The notes: generated by a model from the sequence alone, not told the origin. A DNA stretch of 49,809 nucleotides from Candidatus Methanoperedens sp. (GCA_012026835.1 VEPN01000021.1:1-49809), one strand, 5' to 3'. Positions 7,859-15,859 are shown, counted from the first letter of the stretch. Made by a program: numbers and translations.

Positions 7859-8338
7859 TCAGGACATTTTGGCAAACGCTTCCTTTGAACCTTCTTCTAT
7901 CTCTTCCCGGGAAAGATCTTTTATGTGTGTAGCCAGCGACCACCTGTAACCGAATGGATCCACGATACCACCGGCGCGATCGCCCCAGAAAGCGTCCATC
8001 AATGGCATAATTACGGTGGCGCCTGAGGATACGGCCTTTTTAAACACTGCATCGACATCCTCGACATACATGAATATCCCGGCGCTGGCGCCGCCACCAG
8101 GCGATTGCGGCGAGACGACGTTCATTTCAGGGAACTCATCCGACAACATCAGTATCGAATCACCGATTTCAAGTTCGGCATGAACGATGGTTTTGCCATC
8201 AGGGCCGTAAAAGATACTGCGGACCCTTGCTCCAAATGCCTTCTTGTAAAATTCAATTGCCTGCGCTGCATCGCGCACAACGAGACTGGCTGTGAGCGTG
8301 TGGAAACCTTCCGGAATGGCTTTAACTTTTCCTTTCAT
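7859..8338 (-). CDS. VOC-superfamily (PhnB/glyoxalase-like) protein
   Basis: A vicinal-oxygen-chelate fold with paired beta-alpha-beta modules: TASLVVRDAAQAIEFYKKAFGA, GPDGKTIVHAELEIGDSILML, then FMYVEDVDAVFKKAVSSGA and DRAGGIVDPFGYRWSLATH, the typical PhnB/YdcE-type end. Length 159 is normal. A strong GAGGAGGT lies before the ATG. It heads a two-gene unit with the quinone oxidoreductase. Family members include glyoxalases, bleomycin-binding proteins and demethylases, so the substrate cannot be told. Confidence 0.85.
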   Translation of the reverse strand: MKGKVKAIPEGFHTLTASLVVRDAAQAIEFYKKAFGARVRSIFYGPDGKTIVHAELEIGDSILMLSDEFPEMNVVSPQSPGGGASAGIFMYVEDVDAVFKKAVSSGATVIMPLMDAFWGDRAGGIVDPFGYRWSLATHIKDLSREEIEEGSKEAFAKMS

Positions 8339-8440
8339 TTTGACCTCCTCTACTTCCCTGAATTAAAGTTGATTCTCATCCTATAAAATTGTTTAGGTGT
8401 TAATAATTTCGTTCGAAAAATTTCTTCCAGGCGATACTAA

Positions 8441-9190
8441 TCATATCTCTATTTTCGAAAACAGATAACTACCAACCACAAGGAACAACGCTGTGATAAC
8501 TGAAAGCACTGCAAAATCAGTTATAAAACCAAAGTGCACCTGGCCCACAAGGGCGCCTCTTAATCCATCAACTCCATATGACAGAGGGTTCAGGCTTGCC
8601 GCAATGAAAATCGAACGGGGGAGTCCCTCAAGCGGAAACAGCGCCCCGGACAGGAAAAATATGGGCATCACAAGGAAATTCATGACCATCTGGAAGCCCT
8701 GCATATCCTCAAGCAGCGATGCTAAAGCAGTCCCCATAGCTGTAAAGAGTAAAGCTGTCAGCGCCATTATTAAAAAAGCAATGGGCAGGAGCGTGATATT
8801 AGTGGGCCTGAATCCTGCTGCAAGTGAAATAAAAAATACGATAATACCTTGAATAGTTGCAACAGTCGCGCCTCCAAGAGTCCTTCCTATCATAATATTG
8901 AGCCTCGAAACAGGAGCAACAAGCGTTTCTTTCAGGAATCCGAACTGCTTATCCCATATTATCTCTATCCCTGAAAAGATCGCAGTAAAAAGAATGCTCA
9001 TTGCAATAACTCCGGGAGCGAGGAATTCAAGGTAATTTCCCTGTCCTGCTTTCTGGAATATTGGGCCAAACCCGTATCCCAGCGCGACCAGGAAAAGAAG
9101 GGGTTGGCCGAGTGAGCCGATGATCCTTGAGCGCGAACGGACATATCGCTTGAGCTGCCTGAGCCAGAGTATGTAAACTGTTCTTATCAT
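8441..9190 (-). CDS. ABC-2 type exporter permease (DrrB/NodJ-like)
   Basis: Six hydrophobic segments and the family order of motifs: QLKRYVRSRSRIIGSLGQPLLFL at the N-terminus (broken by the first TM), FLAPGVIAMSILFTAIFSG, WDKQFGFLKETLVAPVSR, and FFLSGALFPLEGLPRS with a final helix pair. Together with the ATPase gene it forms a drug or lipid exporter in the cytoplasmic membrane. The ATG at 9190 overlaps the ATPase stop (TAATG) and has GGAG seven bases upstream; a GTG at 9202 is less likely. Confidence 0.9.
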   Translation of the reverse strand: MIRTVYILWLRQLKRYVRSRSRIIGSLGQPLLFLVALGYGFGPIFQKAGQGNYLEFLAPGVIAMSILFTAIFSGIEIIWDKQFGFLKETLVAPVSRLNIMIGRTLGGATVATIQGIIVFFISLAAGFRPTNITLLPIAFLIMALTALLFTAMGTALASLLEDMQGFQMVMNFLVMPIFFLSGALFPLEGLPRSIFIAASLNPLSYGVDGLRGALVGQVHFGFITDFAVLSVITALFLVVGSYLFSKIEI

Positions 9191-10005
9191 TATTTGCTCC
9201 ACATCTTGCGGTTCATCCGCATCTGATCGATGCTTCCTGCCTCTTCCTCGCGTATTTGTTTACCTGTCAGGGACAGGAAAGCTTCTTCCAGTGTCTTTGC
9301 ACCGGTCTTATTCTTCAATTCTTCCGGCCTTCCTTCTGCAACGATCCTCCCGTGGTCTATGATCGCCACGCGGTCGGCAACTCGCTCCGCTTCGTCCATA
9401 TAATGTGTCGTGAAAAATACTGTAATACCTGCTGTGCCATTTAAGTCTTTCAGGTATTTCCAGATATGATTGCGCGTCTGGGGATCAAGACCGATGGTTG
9501 GCTCATCCATGAACAATAGTTCCGGAGTATGCAAAAGTCCGCGCGCGATCTCAAGCCGCCGTTTCATCCCTCCTGAGAAGTGTTTCACAAGATCGTTTTT
9601 CCTGTCCCACAGTTCAACGAAATTAAGAAGTTCTTCAATCTTTTTCCTTAAGATCTTATCAGGCACCTTGTACAGCACGCCATGGAATTCCATGTTTTCA
9701 TAAGCAGTAAGCTCCTCATCAAGGCTCTGGTCCTGGAACACTATCCCGAAAGAGCGCCTCACAGCGTCCTGGTTTTTAATTGGGTCGTAGCCGTTCACGA
9801 GCATGGTCCCGGTCGTGGGGTGAAGAAGAGTTGTGAGCATCTTTATTGTTGTTGTTTTTCCTGCGCCGTTGGGTCCGAGGAATGCGAAGGTCTCACCGCG
9901 TTTTACTGAAAAGGAAATATTATCTACTGCAGTAAAGTCGCCGAACTTTTTTGTGAGATTCCTGACCTCGATTGAGTAATTTTCTGTATTATCATTTTGG
10001 AGCAT
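9190..10005 (-). CDS. ABC exporter ATPase (DrrA-like)
   Basis: Shows Walker A GPNGAGKTTTIKML, Q-loop FGIVFQDQSLDEEL, signature FSGGMKRRLEIARG, Walker B LLFMDEPTIGLDP and the switch histidine in FFTTHYMDEAERV, followed by the DrrA/CcmA-type C-terminal tail with KTLEEAFLSLTGK. The start at 10005 (MLQNDNTENYS) is chosen because the next upstream ATG at 10068 lies inside the TATA element. It is translated with the permease via a one-base overlap and stands divergent from an Lrp regulator whose likely operator lies between them. Confidence 0.92.
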   Translation of the reverse strand: MLQNDNTENYSIEVRNLTKKFGDFTAVDNISFSVKRGETFAFLGPNGAGKTTTIKMLTTLLHPTTGTMLVNGYDPIKNQDAVRRSFGIVFQDQSLDEELTAYENMEFHGVLYKVPDKILRKKIEELLNFVELWDRKNDLVKHFSGGMKRRLEIARGLLHTPELLFMDEPTIGLDPQTRNHIWKYLKDLNGTAGITVFFTTHYMDEAERVADRVAIIDHGRIVAEGRPEELKNKTGAKTLEEAFLSLTGKQIREEEAGSIDQMRMNRKMWSK

Positions 10006-10063
10006 ATCAATCTCATCATTGTTAGATAAATTAATATAGGATATCAAAGCATACGATAGTATA

Positions 10064-10098
10064 CTCATATATTTAACAATATCTGCGAAAAATTCGCA
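10064..10098. promoter_or_regulatory. Divergent promoter with palindromic operator between ABC exporter and Lrp gene
   Basis: CTCATATATTTA (10064-10075) and TGCGA-AAAAT-TCGCA (10084-10098) are separated by 8 bases, exactly as in front of the MFS gene at 6657-6691. For the ABC operon (minus strand) the palindrome is upstream of the TATA box, an activator position. For the Lrp gene (plus strand, ATG 10111) it falls at or near the transcription start, a repressor position. Lrp proteins often autorepress while activating neighbours. Confidence 0.7.
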
Positions 10099-10110
10099 AG
10101 AAAAGGAATT

Positions 10111-10566
10111 ATGGACGAGACTGACAAGAAGATAATCGAACTGTTACGGCAAGACGGAAGACTGGATGATGTGGAAATAGCCCGGAAAATCGGGATTTCA
10201 CACGATACCGTTAAACGAAGAAGGAAAAAACTCGAAGATGCCGGTTACATTAAGATCCAGGCCAATATCAATCCGCGTATGCTCGGATATACGAATGTCT
10301 TTATCCTGGGGATAACTCTGGCTCCGGGCATTGATGTCAGGAAAATAGCAGGAAAACTTGCTTCCAAGAAAGAATTCTTTTTTGTGGCGCTTTCGCTGGG
10401 TCCTACTCATTCTATAGTTGCTTCATGCTTTGCCCGGGATCAGATAATTCTCAATAAACTGGTCGAAGAATTAAGGACATGGAAAGAAATAGAAAAAATC
10501 GAAACCAATATCCTATACGAAGTTTTAAAATCCGGATACCATGATATTCCAGTGACATCCCTGTAG
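10111..10566 (+). CDS. Lrp/AsnC-family transcriptional regulator
   Basis: Starts with the family signature MDETDKKIIELLRQDGRLDD, followed by the HTH IARKIGISHDTVKRRRKKLEDAGYI and a RAM-type ligand/oligomerisation domain (VFILGITLAPGIDVRKIAGKL, FFFVALSLGPTHSIVAS). Length 151 is typical. It is transcribed away from the DrrAB-like exporter with the TGCGA palindrome 12 bp before its start. The same palindrome precedes the MFS efflux gene, so it probably governs an efflux regulon. The effector is unknown. It ends with TAG. Confidence 0.9.
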   Translation: MDETDKKIIELLRQDGRLDDVEIARKIGISHDTVKRRRKKLEDAGYIKIQANINPRMLGYTNVFILGITLAPGIDVRKIAGKLASKKEFFFVALSLGPTHSIVASCFARDQIILNKLVEELRTWKEIEKIETNILYEVLKSGYHDIPVTSL

Positions 10567-10640
10567 GAACTATATTCAGTATTCATGAAATTTACCTGGC
10601 AAAAGGTATATTTAATCCCGGGAAAATCATTGTTCAGCCC

Positions 10641-11018
10641 ATGTTCATAAAAGACCTGGAAGATTGTGAAGAATTTATAGCAGCGGATAATTCAATACTG
10701 CGTGAACTTTTGCATCCTGACAAGGCAGACCTGGCCGTCCGCTATAGCCTGGCTCATGCTATAGTCATGCCCGGCCAGGCCACGAGACCGCACAGGCTGA
10801 AAACATCAGAGGTATATTACATTATGGAAGGCGAGGGCATAATGCATATTGGCGATGAATGTGAAAGAGTACATCCGGGCCAGGCTGTTTATATCCCGCC
10901 GGATTCAAGACAATATATTGAGAATACCGGGAAGATCGAATTGAAGTTTTTGTGCATAGTTGACCCTGCATGGCGGAAACAGGATGAGGAAGTGTTCTCA
11001 GTTGATCAATTATTTTAA
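10641..11018 (+). CDS. Small cupin-domain protein
   Basis: A single cupin barrel: first motif MPGQATRPHRLKTSEVYYIMEGEG gives a metal-binding His and Glu (HxxxxxE-type spacing), second motif HPGQAVYIPPDSRQYIENTG with the usual YIPP turn but no clear second-motif histidine. Length 125 is that of stand-alone cupin_2 proteins. It has its own spacing from the Lrp gene (74 bp). Possible roles are sugar or small-molecule binding or isomerisation; nothing in the sequence decides. The reduced ligand set may mean binding rather than catalysis. Confidence 0.8.
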   Translation: MFIKDLEDCEEFIAADNSILRELLHPDKADLAVRYSLAHAIVMPGQATRPHRLKTSEVYYIMEGEGIMHIGDECERVHPGQAVYIPPDSRQYIENTGKIELKFLCIVDPAWRKQDEEVFSVDQLF

Positions 11019-11111
11019 AGCCCCGGATAAAGAAACCGGCAAATCAGGCGGTTGAAGGATCACATGCTCGATAACATATAAACATTAGAATTATCAAAAG
11101 GATGAAAAGAT

Positions 11112-11522
11112 ATGGTTTTTGACGTGAAGACCCAGGCAATGGTAAATCTAACCATTCAGGTTTTGCTCATAATAACGATGTCTGGCGCGGTATATCTTGC
11201 AAAGAAAAGGAATCTTGGAAGACATTGTACAATCATGAGAATTGCCGTCTTGTTACAGATAATAGCGATAGCCAGCGTAATGCTGCCCTCGATGCTCGGT
11301 TACATTGAATACGAACCTCTGGGTATATTCTTCAACTTCGAAATGGGAATCCACCATACACTTGGACTTGCGGTCATTGTCATATGGATATACATAAACC
11401 TGGTATTCGCGGGAGTTATGAGGATAAGGGTGAGGCTTGTGACAGCCATGAGGTTAACATTAGTATCATGGATATTGGCGCTCATCTTTGGTCTCCACAT
11501 GTACTTATTGATATGGATGTAA
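11112..11522 (+). CDS. Four-helix membrane protein with conserved-looking histidines
   Basis: Four hydrophobic helices with short loops (residues about 10-32, 44-62, 78-104, 112-135). Histidines sit near helix ends: GRHCTIM after TM1, GIHHTLGL at the start of TM3 and FGLHMYLL in TM4. This resembles small DUF420-like or cytochrome b561-like membrane proteins, where such histidines can bind heme, but no signature is decisive. It lies 67 bp upstream of a lipoprotein gene and may work with it. Confidence 0.6.
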   Translation: MVFDVKTQAMVNLTIQVLLIITMSGAVYLAKKRNLGRHCTIMRIAVLLQIIAIASVMLPSMLGYIEYEPLGIFFNFEMGIHHTLGLAVIVIWIYINLVFAGVMRIRVRLVTAMRLTLVSWILALIFGLHMYLLIWM

Positions 11523-11589
11523 TAGTTTGAAAGTCTTAAGCAAAAACTTATTAACAAGTTTATTCAATTATTATTGGGAGTGATACAAA

Positions 11590-12453
11590 ATGAACAAAAG
11601 TCTTTCAATCTTACTAATATTTGGAATATTTGCTATCTTATCTATTAGCGGTTGCACTCAGCAACAACCAGCCGTAAATCAAACGCCAGGAAAACAAACA
11701 CCAGTAGAACAACCTGCAATAGAACAACCAGTAATTAAACTCTCCTCTGAAAATTATATTGTGGATAACAGTGGAAAAACTCTCTATATGTTTGCAAATG
11801 ATATTATGGGAGATAGCAAATGCACAGGCAGTTGTATTAATATATGGCCTGTTTTTTACCAGGAAAAAATAGCTGTTTCTTCTGGACTTAACTCTTCTGA
11901 TTTTGGAGCAATAACAAGGGACGATGGAATGGAACAAACAACCTATAAAGGATGGCCATTATACTATTTCTCCAGTGATATAAATCCAGGTGATATTAAA
12001 GGAGAAGGATTTAACAAGTTATGGTTTATCGCCAAACCAGATTATACAATTCTTATCACAGATAAAGACAATATGAAATACATAGTCGATGCAAAGGGAA
12101 ATACCCTGTATAACTTTTCTAAAGATATGCCTGACGTGAGCAATTGCAAAGGTAACTGCTTACAGACCTGGCCTGTATTTTATGCTGAGAATATTGTTGC
12201 ACCATCTATTATGAATATTTCTGATTTCGATGTTATAACTAATAGTGAAGGGTCTAAACAAACAACATATAAACACATGCCATTGTACTATTACATTAAT
12301 GACACAAAACGTGGTGATACTAATGGTCAGGGTGTTATTAACGCCTGGTTCGTTGTGGATCCTGAGGCAAAACCATTAACTATACCAGTATCAACGACCA
12401 TTAAACCGACACCTGCCGCAACACAAATAACCTACGGAGGTGGCGGATACTGA
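11590..12453 (+). CDS. Secreted lipoprotein with two Yx(FWY)xxD repeats (COG4315-like)
   Basis: An N-terminal hydrophobic stretch ends with the lipobox LSISGC, so the protein should be exported and lipid-anchored. A Pro/Gln/Glu-rich linker follows, then two homologous units of about 105 residues. Each holds GKTLYMFANDxxG-type sequence (Y-x-F-x-x-D), a C-x3-C pair, WPVFY, TTYKGWPLYYF and W-F-hxxP; the second copy reads GNTLYNFSKD and TTYKHMPLYYY. The family is a secreted repeat of unknown function. GGGAGTGA precedes the ATG. The four paired cysteines suggest disulfides or metal binding. Confidence 0.85.
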   Translation: MNKSLSILLIFGIFAILSISGCTQQQPAVNQTPGKQTPVEQPAIEQPVIKLSSENYIVDNSGKTLYMFANDIMGDSKCTGSCINIWPVFYQEKIAVSSGLNSSDFGAITRDDGMEQTTYKGWPLYYFSSDINPGDIKGEGFNKLWFIAKPDYTILITDKDNMKYIVDAKGNTLYNFSKDMPDVSNCKGNCLQTWPVFYAENIVAPSIMNISDFDVITNSEGSKQTTYKHMPLYYYINDTKRGDTNGQGVINAWFVVDPEAKPLTIPVSTTIKPTPAATQITYGGGGY

Positions 12454-12578
12454 TTTAGTTTTTGACAAATATATTAGCCACCGGGGCGCAAAGATCAAAC
12501 TCTTAAGGCCTAAACAGAGAAATAAGCGCTCTGCGCCTCCGTGTCTCAGTAGCTATTTTGCTTTTTAATTTAACAACA

Positions 12579-13958
12579 CTACTTTATCAGCCTAAATATC
12601 CCGTCTGTCAACTTTTCAAAAGGCTTAACAACAAAAAAGGCATACTTACCTAATCTCTTCCTTAGACCGAATTGAGCCTGACCTTTCAGGATTGCAAATT
12701 TCATCTTGGTCTCAGAGAACTCAGCATCGAAGATAAGTACATGATCCGAAATAAGTCCTCCAGACGAAACCCAATCTTTCTTGATCTTATGTTTAACCCT
12801 CTCAAACAATGCAGTCCCGGGGAGCGGATATGGCATGGTGAATGAAAGGTAATCCAGTGGAAGGGAAGTGGCAAATCGAATTGTATCAAGGACAGTCTCG
12901 TTAGTCTCGCCCGGATAGCAGAGGATAAAGAATGCACCAGTTCGAATCCCTACGTCGTGGGCCGAATTAACTGCTTTTCGTGCAGCTTCAACTGTTATCT
13001 TCTTGTTCATAGTTTTAAGTATCAGGTCGTTACCCGATTCGATTCCAAACAATATTCTGTCGCATCCTGCTTCCTTTATAATTACAGCCAAATCCTTATC
13101 GATTGAATCCACCCTGCCCAGACATTCCCATTCAAAATCGAGCCCTCTTTTTCTGATCTCTTTGCAGATTTCAAAAACACGTTTCTTATTAAGAGTGAAT
13201 ACATCATCAGCAAAATGAATCCGGCCATAACCGAATGAGAGCGCCTCTTCTACTTCATCCAGGACATTTGAGGGTGATCTTTCGCGATATGACACTCCAA
13301 ATACTGCATTACTGCAAAACTCGCATCTGAAGGGGCATCCTCTGGTTGTAAAGACAGTAGTGGTTGAAGACCCTGTTTTTCTCATCCCGTAGTCGATATA
13401 TTCCTTGTTAGGAAACAGGTCTCTTGCTGGAAACGCTATTCTATCAAGGTCATCTTCTAATTTACCCGGCTCTGTATAAACAATTTCCCCCGCTTCACTA
13501 CATCTCACCCAGCTATTGTTATTTTTTCTATATAAGATACCTGGAACAGATTCTGGACTGCCTCCATTCTCATATATCCGGAGGATATCCAGCATGGTTT
13601 TTTCCCCTTCACCTCTCACCACTATATCAAAATCATTCATGAAAGATGCGGGGTCGCTTGATGGAAGTGGACCTCCTGCAACAAGGAGATCACATCTATT
13701 TCGTAATTCTGTTGCGAATTTGATGCTTTCATGACGCATGCTCACCATACAATATATCCCAACGACATCTGCACGAGAATTCTTTGCTTTTTTCAGCGCT
13801 TCCTCTTTTGCCATAAAAGTGCAGTCCAGAATATCGACATCATATCCATTGTTCCTGAGGCTTGACGCAACGTAGCCAAGACCAAGGGGTGGGAACCGAA
13901 AAATTGATCTATTGTTCCAGTAATTAAAATACGGGTATATGAGAAGAACTCGTGTCAT
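12579..13958 (-). CDS. B12-binding-domain radical SAM protein
   Basis: The N-terminal ~130 residues form a cobalamin-binding-like Rossmann fold (RVLLIYPYFNYWN, PPLGLGYVASSLRNNGYDVDILD, VRGEGEKTMLDIL). The radical SAM core follows with TTRGCPFRCEFCSNAVFG, giving the CxxxCxxC cluster ligands, then GIESGNDLILKTMNKK and PYPLPGTALFERV. It belongs to the large BchE/MiaB-like group whose members methylate or rearrange substrates. No SPASM domain is apparent. Its 5' end overlaps the 274-residue unknown gene by 4 bp (ATGA), so the two are almost certainly cotranslated and may act on one substrate. Confidence 0.88.
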   Translation of the reverse strand: MTRVLLIYPYFNYWNNRSIFRFPPLGLGYVASSLRNNGYDVDILDCTFMAKEEALKKAKNSRADVVGIYCMVSMRHESIKFATELRNRCDLLVAGGPLPSSDPASFMNDFDIVVRGEGEKTMLDILRIYENGGSPESVPGILYRKNNNSWVRCSEAGEIVYTEPGKLEDDLDRIAFPARDLFPNKEYIDYGMRKTGSSTTTVFTTRGCPFRCEFCSNAVFGVSYRERSPSNVLDEVEEALSFGYGRIHFADDVFTLNKKRVFEICKEIRKRGLDFEWECLGRVDSIDKDLAVIIKEAGCDRILFGIESGNDLILKTMNKKITVEAARKAVNSAHDVGIRTGAFFILCYPGETNETVLDTIRFATSLPLDYLSFTMPYPLPGTALFERVKHKIKKDWVSSGGLISDHVLIFDAEFSETKMKFAILKGQAQFGLRKRLGKYAFFVVKPFEKLTDGIFRLIK

Positions 13959-14779
13959 TTTTTCGCACCAATTCTTATGTCATAGGCAAAATTTAGTATC
14001 CGCGGAGAAATAGAATATGCAATCCCGGACCATGCAAGGCGGTTTGCAACGAGTTCTCTTCCATAGAACATCCTTGATCCATGTATCCTGGAAAGTGTGA
14101 ATGTCAATTCATCATATGGATCAATGAATGAAACATCATCGCAAAAGGTTTCCTGCCATGAACCTATCGCATTCCCAACGAGATTTGTCCCCTCTGAATC
14201 GCAATAGGTGTCGAAATAGTTAGCTCCTTGCTCATTCATAAATATAACCTCCGTACATCCTTCATTTTTTATCCTCCTCAAATCTGTGCTGACATGAATC
14301 ATGCCATCAGTGCTTATCTCATAACCCACACTTGCCAAACCTGTAGATGCAACTTTTTCAAATCTTGTCTCCACTGAAAAAGCTCGTCTTATCACAATTG
14401 AACCCTTCTTAAGTAATTCTCTTGAAAAAGGATATTTTCGATGAAACCATGAAAGATATTCTTTTATCCTGCAAATAGTTCTGCTCTCAATCCTCCTACC
14501 TTTAACCACTATAATTTCTGCCAAGTTAAAATCGTAATCGATCTTCACATCAACCCTATCAGCAAATTTCTTGACTTTTATGCACCCACCTCCAGGGAAT
14601 ATGGTCTTTTGGCCGTACTTCAAAATGGGTACACCAAAACCAACACCTTCTTCAGACAGATCTTTGTTTCCATGAAAAAGTACTAGACCCTTTTGTATCC
14701 TGCATGAAGGATAAGTCTGTTTTTCTTTTTCAGGTTCTTTGATTTGGAGAGATATATCCCCTCCAATTTTAATCATCAT
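13955..14779 (-). CDS. Unknown protein paired with the radical SAM enzyme
   Basis: A soluble 274-residue protein with many short predicted beta strands (GFGVPILKYGQKTIFPGGG, VDVKIDYDFNLAEIIVVKG) and a conserved-looking middle IVIRRAFSVETRFEKVASTG. There is no signal peptide, membrane helix or recognised motif. It is the first gene of a two-gene unit with the B12-radical SAM protein (ATGA overlap). The beta-rich architecture recalls carbohydrate- or lipid-active proteins, but I cannot assign a family. Start is one of two adjacent ATG codons. Confidence 0.7.
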   Translation of the reverse strand: MMIKIGGDISLQIKEPEKEKQTYPSCRIQKGLVLFHGNKDLSEEGVGFGVPILKYGQKTIFPGGGCIKVKKFADRVDVKIDYDFNLAEIIVVKGRRIESRTICRIKEYLSWFHRKYPFSRELLKKGSIVIRRAFSVETRFEKVASTGLASVGYEISTDGMIHVSTDLRRIKNEGCTEVIFMNEQGANYFDTYCDSEGTNLVGNAIGSWQETFCDDVSFIDPYDELTFTLSRIHGSRMFYGRELVANRLAWSGIAYSISPRILNFAYDIRIGAKK

Positions 14780-14792
14780 CTTTCAGATAATT

Positions 14793-15091
14793 TCAATCGC
14801 AATGCAATAAATTATTCGCATCATAATTCTTGGCTATTCTTTCAACTGCTTCTTCTTTTGCGAGTTTCGAATGGTCATAAAACATATTCTTTAGGGCTTC
14901 TTTTGGCCAGTTCGGATTAGCATCGTTTAAAAATGTGCGATTTCATCAGTATTTGCATACCATCTTTTCTCAGCGTCAGCAGCTTTTGCGTTATCTCCTG
15001 CCTTTGCTTCTCCTCCATAAGGTTGTCCTTTAAAAAAATTAGAGAATTGGTTTGAATCTTGCTTAAGGTGCCGGAGACGTAAATGGTCATC
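14793..15091 (-). pseudogene. Decayed gene of a family often mis-named acetylglutamate kinase
   Basis: Minus-strand frames read QPYGGEAKAGDNAKAADAEK, RWYANTDEIAHF, then after a shift LNDANPNWPKEALKNMFYD and AKEEAVERIAKNYDANN before TGA (14793-14795). The A-E-x-x-W-Y-x-N-x-D-E-I-A-x-F-L-x-x-A-N-P-N-W pattern fits a helical family of about 160-180 residues found in bacteria and archaea. The frame breaks at the homopolymer 14929-14933, where one added T restores it; the 5' half is missing. It is a pseudogene or carries an indel error. Confidence 0.6.
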
Positions 15092-15193
15092 TTACAAATG
15101 TGTTAAAAGCTAAAACTCCCTTGAAATTCTGAACAAAAGCAGTCTTGAAAAATGTGAATTGTATGCAATAATTAAAGGCATGGATAAACATAA

Positions 15194-15211
15194 ATATGTG
15201 TTTGCACATAT
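15194..15211 (+). promoter_or_regulatory. Operator of vapBC
   Basis: Perfect inverted repeat ATATGTG/CACATAT with a 4-base spacer, overlapping the TATA region (ATAAATATG at about 15189-15197). The antitoxin ATG at 15221 lies about 28 nt after the TATA element, which implies a leaderless transcript. VapBC complexes usually bind such palindromes to repress their own promoter. Confidence 0.65.
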
Positions 15212-15220
15212 ATTACAAAT

Positions 15221-15445
15221 ATGCCAACAATGACTTTATCAGTTCCAGACGATCTCTACACCGTTATCAAACAACACAATGAAATAAAATGGAGCGTCAT
15301 TGCAAGAAATGCCATGTGGGAGTATGCCCGAAAAATCCAGTTAGTAGATAGCATACTGGAAAAAAGTGAATTAACAGAAAAAGATGCTGCAGAGATCGGG
15401 AAACTTATAAAAAAGTCCATACGAACACAACACGAAATAGAGTGA
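15221..15445 (+). CDS. vapB: VapB-type antitoxin
   Basis: Begins with the strand MPTMTLSVPDDLYTVIKQHN, followed by KWSVIARNAMWEYARKI, a ribbon-helix-helix DNA-binding domain, and a charged helical tail (SELTEKDAAEIGKLIKK) that wraps the toxin in this family. Length 74 is typical for archaeal VapB. It ends 3 bp before the toxin ATG. It should neutralise VapC and repress the operon through the palindrome just upstream. Confidence 0.85.
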   Translation: MPTMTLSVPDDLYTVIKQHNEIKWSVIARNAMWEYARKIQLVDSILEKSELTEKDAAEIGKLIKKSIRTQHEIE

Positions 15446-15448
15446 AAA

Positions 15449-15859
15449 ATGAGACTGGTTATAGACACCAATATTATTATATCCTCCCTCATATCTAACT
15501 CCAAACGTCGTTATATTTTAATGAATTCAAATATCGAATTTATAGCGCCGGAATACACTTTTACTGAACTTTTAAAACATTCAGATATCATCAAAAAGAA
15601 ATCAAAACTCACATCAGAGGATTTGCAATATGTAATGGATATGCTATTCTCTCGAATCACAATTTATCCAAAAGATGAATATGCCGATTGCTATGTTTAG
15701 GCTAAAGATATCATGAAAGACATTGATCCCGATGATGCTCCATTTATGGCGCTTGCTATGAAAACCAAAGTTGATGGGATATGGAGCGAGGATAAAGGAT
15801 TTCAAGAACAAAACCTCATAAAAGTATATACTACAAAACAACTTTTGGAGCTATTATAA
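15449..15859 (+). pseudogene. vapC: VapC PIN-domain toxin interrupted by an in-frame TAG
   Basis: The frame reads VIDTNIIISSLIS (first Asp), FTELLKHSDII (Glu) and reaches TAG at 15698-15700, codon 84. The same frame continues without further stops: DIDPDDAPFMALAMK (Asp) and IWSEDKGF (Asp), to TAA at 15857-15859, 136 codons, the normal PIN-toxin length. All four acidic residues are present only if TAG is read through. A GAG-to-TAG change is the simple explanation and would inactivate the RNase. Readthrough or pyrrolysine is possible but poorly supported. Confidence 0.8.

Noticed and set aside
8401-8430. TTTCG-TT-CGAAA near the VOC gene as a third copy of the Lrp-type palindrome
   Set aside because: Sequence and spacing to a TATA box differ from the two matching modules.
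12478-12560. GC-rich patch (GCGCAAAGATC ... CTCTGCGCCTCCGTGTCTC) between the lipoprotein and radical SAM genes
   Set aside because: It resembles common environmental intergenic repeats, but only one copy is seen here and no stem or gene is clear, so I do not annotate it.
12940-12965. GTTCGAATCC, a T-arm-like sequence
   Set aside because: It lies inside the radical SAM gene in a well-conserved reading frame, and no acceptor stem or other arms can be folded around it.
15698-15700. Pyrrolysine codon in vapC as a firm call
   Set aside because: TAG ends several normal genes in the window and Thg1, which holds a UAG in Methanosarcina acetivorans, has none here. A nonsense mutation is simpler.
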